Source of the DNA: Gnetum montanum
Lineage: Eukaryota > Streptophyta > Gnetopsida > Gnetales > Gnetaceae
NCBI GenBank assembly: GCA_015680685.1
Contig: MNCI01002242.1
Location: 529,542-593,541, forward strand
DNA: 64,000 nt
Reading direction: 5' to 3'
The position numbers and the translations under genes were made by a program. The notes beneath the pieces were generated by a model. It had not been told where the DNA came from. It searched no databases and worked only from the letters and a program-made list of their open reading frames with translations. Positions 56,860 to 64,000 of this stretch are shown here, in pieces (positions within the stretch are counted from its first letter, which is position 1; each line of letters opens with the position of its first letter).

Positions 56860-58600
56860 TAGGTGAAGTGGGACAACAAAAGACTAATCATTCTTGTGGT
56901 CTTAAGGCCTAACCATGATGGTAGTGTTGAATTGCCTCTAAGGGAACTTAGTGCCATAGGAAGAAAACCCCAAGGCTCCCACTTAATAATTATTACTAAA
57001 GATTTTTTTTTTCAAATAAAGCACATTTACATTTCTATTAATTGCAACACTAAGTAATCTATGATTATGTTTATGTTATTTCATGACATATAGGAATGGG
57101 ATGTCACACATATGATAAGTGATAGATCAAGATTTACATCCCTATCAATCTATGATGATGGAAGTGTCACTTTTGGGAATAACAATAAAGCCTATGTTCA
57201 GGCAACATGTACATTTAAAGATAAAAAATATCCTAAAATTGAAAATGTTCTTTATGTTGTAGGTTTAGAGCATAGTTTATTAAGTGGAAGTCAACTTTGT
57301 GATGATGAAAATGTGTATTATTCCAAGTTGATTACTAAACAGATGAAGTGATTCTCATGGGTCATAGGTCAGGTAATGTTTATATTATTGATAATTGTGA
57401 TTTTAGTAACTAGAATTGGAAGTGCTTGATTAGCAAATCAAAGGAAAACTAGTTATGGCATAGAAGGTTAGGCCACTTAAACTTTGAAAGCTTTAGCAAC
57501 TTTTCTAAGAATCAAATCATGGAAGGATTGCCCAACATTCAATCTAAGAAGGATAGGATATGTGAGACATGCCGAAAAGTTAAGTAAAAGACCATATTCT
57601 TCAAGAGAAAAATTAATATTATCATAAAGCATCTTCTTGAGGTGTTTCATCTTGATTTGGTTGGATCTACTAGGACATGTAGTATAGGTGGTAGAAGGTT
57701 TTTTTCCTTTTTTTTTTCTTTTTTTTTTTTGTTATTATTGATGATTACTCAAGGTTGACTTGGGTAATCCTACTAACCCGCAAGGATGAAGCCTTTCATC
57801 ACTTAAAGAAGCTTTGTTGCAAGGTTCAAAGAGAAAAGGGCTACTTAATCAAGAAGATCAAAGGTGATCATGAAGGTGAATTTAACAATCTCACCTTTGC
57901 TAAGTATTATGATAATGAGAGAATTGAACATCAATTTTCAGCCCCTAGAACACCTCAACAAAATGGAGTGATTGAATGCAACAATTGAGTCTTGCAAGAA
58001 ATTTCAAGAACCTTACTCCATGAATAAACATTGCTTAAATTCTTATGGGGGGAAGCTATCAACATTGCCTATTATGTTTCAAATTGAATTCTCATTAGGC
58101 CCAAGATAACAAAGACACCATTTGAGTTGTATTACAATAAGAAACCCAAGGTGATTTTCTTTAATTTTTTTGAATTCAAATGGTGTATTTTTAAAAGCAA
58201 AGAAAAATTAAGTAAATTTGATAATAAGGTTGATGAAGACATTTTTGTTGACTATTTATCCACAAGAAAGGCTTATAGAGTTAACAACAAATGCATGCTA
58301 ATGATTAAGGAAGTGGTTAATGTTGTTTTTGATGAGACAAATCCTAGTTTGATAAGATAAATCCAAGAAGATGAAGATGATGAGATGTTATCACAACTCC
58401 ATCATAGATTTGGGAACATTTCAAAAGAGAAGAATCATAAGTTTCCTCAACATCTAAGAGTCCATCAACTCATTGGAGATATGCAAAAATCCATCTCCTA
58501 AGTCAAATCATTGGAGATTGCCATGATGGGATAAGGACTAGAAAGAGTCTCCAAGAGTTATGCAAGACTGCTTGTTTACTTTCTCAAATTAAGCCAAACC
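56860..58600 (+). pseudogene. Ty1/copia protease, GAG-pre-integrase and integrase relic
   Basis: From 57094: DVTHMISDRSRFTSLSIYDD (expected GCSRHMTGD...), then GSVTFGNNNK and IENVLYVVGLEHSLLSGSQL, the protease tail and GAG-pre-integrase region. Around 57450: LWHRRLGHLNFESFSNF and ICETCRKVK, the integrase zinc-binding part. Core: FHLDLVGSTRT for the first aspartate, IKGDHEGEFNN for the second, PRTPQQNGVIECNN for the glutamate, so the D-D-E triad is still visible. A run of T (57696-57729) interrupts just after the first aspartate. Gag is largely absent. Multiple stops. Confidence 0.85.
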
Positions 58601-60034
58601 ACATTGAGGAAGCTCTAGTTGATGAGTCATGGATTCAAGCCATGAATGAGGAGCTTAATCAATTTGTAAGAAATGATGTTTGAAAACTTGTCCCTAGACC
58701 TAATGTACATATAGTTATTGGGACAAAATGGATTTTTAGAAATAAGCTAAATAAATATGATATTTTCACAAGAAACAAGACAAGATGAAGGCAAAAGGAT
58801 ATAATCAACAAGAAGAAATTGACTATATGGAAACCTTTGTACTAGTTGCAGATTTGGAATCAATTAGAATCTTACTTGCCTTTGTTACCCACAACAACAA
58901 GATGTTTTTTCAGAAGGATGCTGAAAGTAACTTTTTTAATGGCATCATTCAAGAAGTGTACATTAAGCAACCCCTAGGTTTTAAAGATCCACACAAGAAA
59001 GACCATGTCTACAAGCTCAAAAATGCCTTCTATGGGATTAAGCAAGGCCCTAGGGCTTGGTATGAAAGATTGCCCCAATATTTGATTCAAAATGGTTTTG
59101 TAAGAGGTTCCTCTAACCCTACCCTTTTCATTTTAAAGAAAGAAAATAATATTTTGATTGTTTAAAGTTATATAGATGATATTGTATTTGGTGCTACAAA
59201 TCCTTTGCTTTGAAGAAATTTGAACACATGATGTAAGTTGAGCTTGAAATGAACCTCATGGATGAACTAGTATTTTTTCTTGGGACTTCAAATTGTTCAA
59301 AACAATAATGGGATATTCATTTTGAAATCTAAATATGTCAAAGAAGTCCTCAAGAAATATGGCATGAAAAATACCAAGAAGACCATTATTCCCATGAGTC
59401 CTCAAACTAAAATATGTAAAAATGAACCAGGTAAGAATTTTGATGAGAAACTTTATAGAGGAATTATTGGTATCTTGTTATATCTTATTGGTAAGAAAAT
59501 TTTAAGATATTTGAAAGGTACTACACAACATGGTCTTTGGTATCCTAGGCACACATGCTTTGATAGTGTTGGCTATTCAAATGCAGATTGGGCTAGAGTA
59601 ATTGATGATAGAAAGAGTACAACTAGAAATTGCTTTTGTATAGGTCAATACCTTATGTCATAGATGACAAAAAAGAAAATTGAACTTCTCTTTTAACTAT
59701 TGAAGCTAAGTAAACTATAGTTGGAAATTGTTATGCTCAACTAATGTGAATGAATCAAATGCTTAAGGATTATGGTCAAGAGAAAGACAAGGTTTTGATG
59801 TTTTGTGATAATATGAGTGCAATTAACATTGCAAAGAATCGAGTGCAACATTCCAAGACAAAGCACATAGAAATAAGGTACCAGTTTATATGTGAGCAAG
59901 TGCAAGAAGGAAAGATTGGAATTGAGTACATCAAGTTAGATAATCAACTAGTAGGCATAATAGCCAAACCCCTTCCATTCGATATATTTGAAGAGATCAA
60001 AAAAGGATTGGGGATTGGACCTTATCCCAATTGA
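58601..60034 (+). pseudogene. Ty1/copia reverse transcriptase and RNase H relic
   Basis: RT is spread over shifted frames: GTKWIFRNKLNKYD (58720-58760), then MKAKGYNQQEEIDYMETFVL (58785), QKDAESNFFNGIIQEVYIKQ, LKNAFYGIKQGPRAWYERL and the catalytic YIDDIVFG (59170-59193). RNase H ends with FCDNMSAINIAKNRVQHSKT, KHIEIRYQFICEQVQEGKIG and a stop at 60032-60034. Wording such as MNQMLKDYGQ and the total layout resemble plant Sireviruses (SIRE/Maximus). It would copy the RNA to DNA if intact. Confidence 0.86.
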
Positions 60035-60529
60035 AAGATAGTCTATGACCCTCAACTCTCTTAGCGATGTATCAACTGAGAGTTATGTGGCTTTTTTTGT
60101 GCAGATTGTGTTTTTATTTATGTTAATTAGACAATATTGATTGTGTAAATGTTACTTAGCCATGTTTGAGCCTAATCCTCCATTAAAACTCGACTAAACT
60201 TTCACCTTGTGCATTAATTTTTTGTTGGTTCGGCTAGACAATCAAGTCGCCCCCTACCTCAATAAGCATTCCATCAAAGTTGGCAATTCTACATAGTGAG
60301 GGCACTTTGTATGAGCTAAGACTAATTGTTGACAGTCTTGGTAGGGGTGACCCTTGGTCACAAGTAAGTCTATGCATGGTGCTTATCTAGGCATAAAATT
60401 GGGGCAAAATGCTCAAACCCTCATTTCACTCCATTCCCTCTCCAATTCAACATTGCCTCAAACCCTTCTCTACCAAAAGATCCACATTTTTCAAGCCCCC
60501 ATTTTCATCTCCAAACCTTGGATTGAGAT
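60035..60529 (+). other. Spacer behind copia pol
   Basis: Noncoding in appearance. It includes a purine-rich taggggtga at 60343-60351, a possible polypurine tract, but no LTR start follows that I could match to an upstream partner. Confidence 0.35.
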
Positions 60530-61787
60530 CTCATGGCCTCAAGAAAAGAAGTTAGAAGCAAGAAGAGAAGATGCACCAAGATCAAGCTCTTCAAGAAGCT
60601 AAAGGAGAGGACCCTAAATTAAAGATGATAGCTCAAAAAACAGTTTCAAAGAGACATGTAGCAAATTTGAGAAAAGAACATGTGCAATACAAAGGTGTGT
60701 ATTGTTCAATCAATTGGTTAATTTCATAGATCTTGATGGGTATCTCGAGAGGTTTTGATGAAATAGATTGCTTTGTATAAAGGGTGTTCCATACCCTAGG
60801 TTCAGATTTCTATTTTAATCTAAAAGTGGATAGCCTTCATTCAATAAGCTTTGTTACTAAATTTTTGGAAAAAGAGATTGTGGTTAATTCTAGTCTCATT
60901 TCTAAAATTATTGGGATTCCAAAGTTTGGAAAATTTATGTTCATCAAGACACTTTCTTAGTTAGAGAAGTATGAATCTAGGAAGAAAAATACAAAAACCA
61001 TTTGTTACCAAGGTTACAAATGAGAGTTAAACAAACTCAAAGCCTTAGCTTGTTAATAATATTTTGAACATCAATTTACTTCCTAGAATAGGACATTATG
61101 ATAAAGTGTATTTATGGCATTATGATAAAGTGTATGTATGGCTTATCTTCCTTTTTTGAAACCTCAAAAGAAATTAAATGCTTTTGATCTCATAGTTTGT
61201 TGATTCAATATGCAAAAAAGCATTTCATCAATATGTCTTCTCTTTGCCATTATTATCTCTAAAATTTTTGGGAAAAATGTTGATGTTGATGAGGAGGAGG
61301 AAGTAATAAAACCTCCAAATGAAAAGGATGAAGCTTGCTGGTGTTGCTCCCAAACATGTTTTCAATGAAGTTGTTGGTGAGACTTCAAAGCCAATGAAAA
61401 AGATTGATCTCTTGTTTTTAAAGTTGGCTAGGAACATAAACTTCATCAAGAAATTAGTTGCTCGTCAACATAGATATTCAAGATTTGAAGAAAGCATTGA
61501 GGAATAAAGGGATTATAGGGTATGACACATTAACTTATTATCAAGAGTCCTCAAATCTAATCTATGAAGCATCAAATAGTGAGACTATAACAAGGAAAAC
61601 TACTTCAAGGGCAATTTCAAATCATGGTGAAGATAGTGAGAAAATTGCATCAGATAATGAGGAAGATGAAGAAGAAACAAGTGATGATGAAGACCATGAA
61701 GAGGAAAGGATGATGAAGACTAAGAAGATTATCAACAGCAAAGCAATCATGACACTTTCAATTATGATGATGTTGTTGATAATCTAA
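60530..61787 (+). pseudogene. Possible envelope-position ORF of the copia element
   Basis: Starts MASRKEVRSKKRRCTKIKLF (ATG at 60533). Further shifted frames read FHTLGSDFYFNLKVDSLHSI, then IVVNSSLISKIIGIPKFGKF, which resembles the plant transposon protein domain found in ORFs behind pol in Sireviruses and Athila elements. The end (61458-61787) is charged and acidic (SDNEEDEEETSDDEDHEEER), then hydrophobic (IMTLSIMMMLLII). Stops and shifts abound. The link to the copia element is positional. It could be the ORF of another decayed retroelement. Confidence 0.42.
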
Positions 61788-64000
61788 GGAGCTTTGAGCT
61801 TCCTTTTCTCTTTGCCTCATTGACCCTCTTGCTTAGCATCATTTACTTTTAGTTGTTTTAGTTGCTTATTTTTCAATTTGGTAGTATGTTGGTAGGACTT
61901 GGTATATTTGGTAATAACTCACACATAGACTTGTTTCAAGATCTCTATGAACTAACTAAAGTGTGGTTGATGTTTTAGTGTGAACATTATGAGATAATCA
62001 TATATAAATATACATGCTTCAACTCTTTTATATTTTAAGCCTTCATTCTCAATTCTATGTTTGTAGGTTCATGTTTTTTTCCCAAGCTAGATCTATATTA
62101 TGAATTAATTTTAGGATATATAGCATTAGAATAAATTTTTTTTTTTTTTTTATGTTTGCATCTAGCATTTCTCTTGATACAAATCCTTGTCCACAGATAT
62201 GTACATAGATATATATTCATTTGATTTCTTACATATTCAGTTTTAAGAACATACTTGAGTCTAACCTCTCTCCAAGGATATCTTTGTGCCTTGAAAGTAT
62301 ATTGTTTATTCCTTTTACAGATAACAAGCAAGGAGAAGACAAGTTTTGAGAGAGCCAGAAGCACAAGGGTACCCTGAGAATTCATTAGGATTACTCATTT
62401 ACTTTAGTTTTTGGATTCTCACTTTTGTTTGTGTATGGTGGGTTTGCTCATCTTCAAAGAAATGGAGATCATTGGATTCTAGGTTTTAAAAATGATTCAT
62501 TTATGCAGAACAAAGTTAAGTTTTAATGATCTTTGGGAACCCCAACGGGTCACACCCACGGCACAAGGCGCCCCTCATTATTAACACTTTTTAGCCTGGG
62601 TCATCCCCTCTGCACACACCTCATCTTGAATGAATCACCCCCTAGATCATGGATCTCCCCCCTAAGAAAACAAGACAGTCAAAGTACATTCAGACAGGTC
62701 TCCCCCAAGCATCCGTCAACCCTTGGAAGCCCTAAAAACACAAAAGTATTTGATCATTGAAGGTACCCTTCCCATTTGTCCTTTCAAAACTGGTACATTT
62801 CTTCCTAATCAATCATGGCAGATCTAGACGTTAAAGCCAAAGAGGAGATAAATCATTGGGACAAACTTGATATTTCATGTAGCAAATTTGGTGGCGTAAA
62901 ATGCTTAAGCTTCCATTTGATGTACTATGTGCTATAACTTTTTATATTTTATGCATTGTATTGTGCTCATTTTATTGCCCTTGATGCAATCTGATAGAGA
63001 TCCTTGTATTCATCCTTCCTTTTTGCTCAAAATCTATGATCTAGTTAAGGATTTAGACTTAAAATTTCGATCCACACCATTGTAATAAAATGTAAAACCC
63101 TCATATCCATGATGCTACAAGACTGCACCAATGAGAGAGAAGGGTTTAAAAAGTCTTAACATTTGTATATTTTTGTTCTTTTTTTTTCCAACCCCGAGGT
63201 GTTTTTCCATACACGCTTCTATTTCTATCTGCTGCTCTCATCCTTAGGGCGCCTATGGATGCACCCTAACAAGTGGAGCACCAAAAAACTGTAGAACCGG
63301 AGGCATTGGTACAAAAATTTTAAGCCGCAGTGCTGAAACTACTAGACAAGGTTGTTGCATCAACTTGAGTTACAAGGGCGTTGGCAGGAGAAACAAAACA
63401 GTAGGTCTTCATAAAGACACAATAAAAGGCTAATTGCCGCTACTTTGTAATTGTTTTTCAGCCAGAACCGAGGGCACCTCTAGAAGTAGCATTAAATGCT
63501 GAGAAATGAGAGCATCCTTGGAAAAGCAAACTGAAGAATTTATGTCTTCTACCCACCGTAAAAGAGGCGACGCTGTGAGGACCACAATTCTACATATCTA
63601 ACACCTATTATGCTCAAAAAGGAATTGTAAAATTGAACGATTCTTTTTCAAACTTCTGAGCCTAAATTACTTTAAATACCTGAAACATGGGTGGATGATT
63701 TGACATGGAATAGCACTGCATGCAGCACAATGGGATGGATTTGGATGAGTTGATGAGAGAGTTTTACCTGTACTGGCTTAAAGCATTAACAAGGTCAGTT
63801 CCTATGAACATTTAATCTCATTCCCATCACAATAAATCTATTCAAAAATTGAAATATATATAGATACACACACACAGCCCTGGAATTTTATATTTGGAAT
63901 GAAGATTTTTATATTTTGAACAGCTAACAAAGTGCAGTACCATGCTACTAAATACTTAGCCAAGTTCGACAAACTATCATGATTTTCCAAGCTCAATATG
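61788..64000. other. Right-end region without supported genes
   Basis: AT-rich to 62500, then a more GC-balanced stretch (62530-62760, C-rich, one 75-codon frame) and 63200-64000 with host-like complexity. A plus-strand frame near 63470-63640 (RAPLEVALNAEK, then LCLLPTVKEAT) might be an exon fragment but is broken by stops. A 13-base T run is at about 62136-62151. Confidence 0.4.

Overview
The window looks like an intergenic, transposon-saturated stretch of a large seed-plant nuclear genome. Plant-type evidence includes LTR retrotransposons with plant primer-binding sites (TGGTATCAGAGC and an Athila-type ...TTGCCGGGGA), a plant L1 fragment, a tRNA-derived SINE, a Helitron Rep/helicase relic and pseudogene pieces of plant casein kinase 1 and Mediator subunit MED16. 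The heavy decay and deep nesting would fit a conifer or other gymnosperm, but that is inference. No intact protein-coding host gene was found. Every long coding stretch carries stops or frameshifts. There are gaps at 23476-23935 (460 N), 19058 and 38191.

Left part (1-12728): a decayed Helitron replication protein on the minus strand (2230-6472) lies between two arrays of the same ~0.8-1.0 kb tandem unit in opposite orientations (1-1660 and 6473-10893). An unidentified coding-like fragment (11030-11410, minus) and an L1 fragment (12100-12728, plus) follow.

Centre (12729-47955) is a nest of LTR retrotransposons. Element C is a Ty3/gypsy element on the minus strand, with LTRs at 12729-13624 and 47033-47955. 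Its gag is split by element D, an Athila-like Ty3/gypsy element on the minus strand (14876-45989) with a perfect 5-bp target duplication CCCTC. Element D is itself interrupted twice: by a solo LTR in its reverse transcriptase (23417-24138, perfect duplication ACACT) and, in its gag, by element F1 (about 26065-43185), which carries the CK1 and MED16 fragments. Inside F1 sits element A (28921-42091, plus), the youngest and most complete Athila-like element: two LTRs, PBS, gag, protease, RT, RNase H, integrase, a third coiled-coil ORF and a near-perfect target duplication.

Elements A and D each have a long third coding region after integrase. In each, that region is preceded by a TATA-containing block resembling the element's own LTR U3, which suggests a duplicated promoter dedicated to the third ORF. 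This is the observation I consider most worth following.

Right part (47956-64000): an unidentified coding-like fragment, a second member of the F family (49774-51264, duplication GTGTG), a decayed chromovirus-like pol (52140-55280, plus), a SINE with a 19-bp target duplication (56135-56289), a Ty1/copia pol with the look of a Sirevirus (56860-60034, plus) and a possible envelope-position ORF behind it (60530-61787). From 61790 to the end nothing could be identified with confidence. Identity statements are by eye; no alignment was run.
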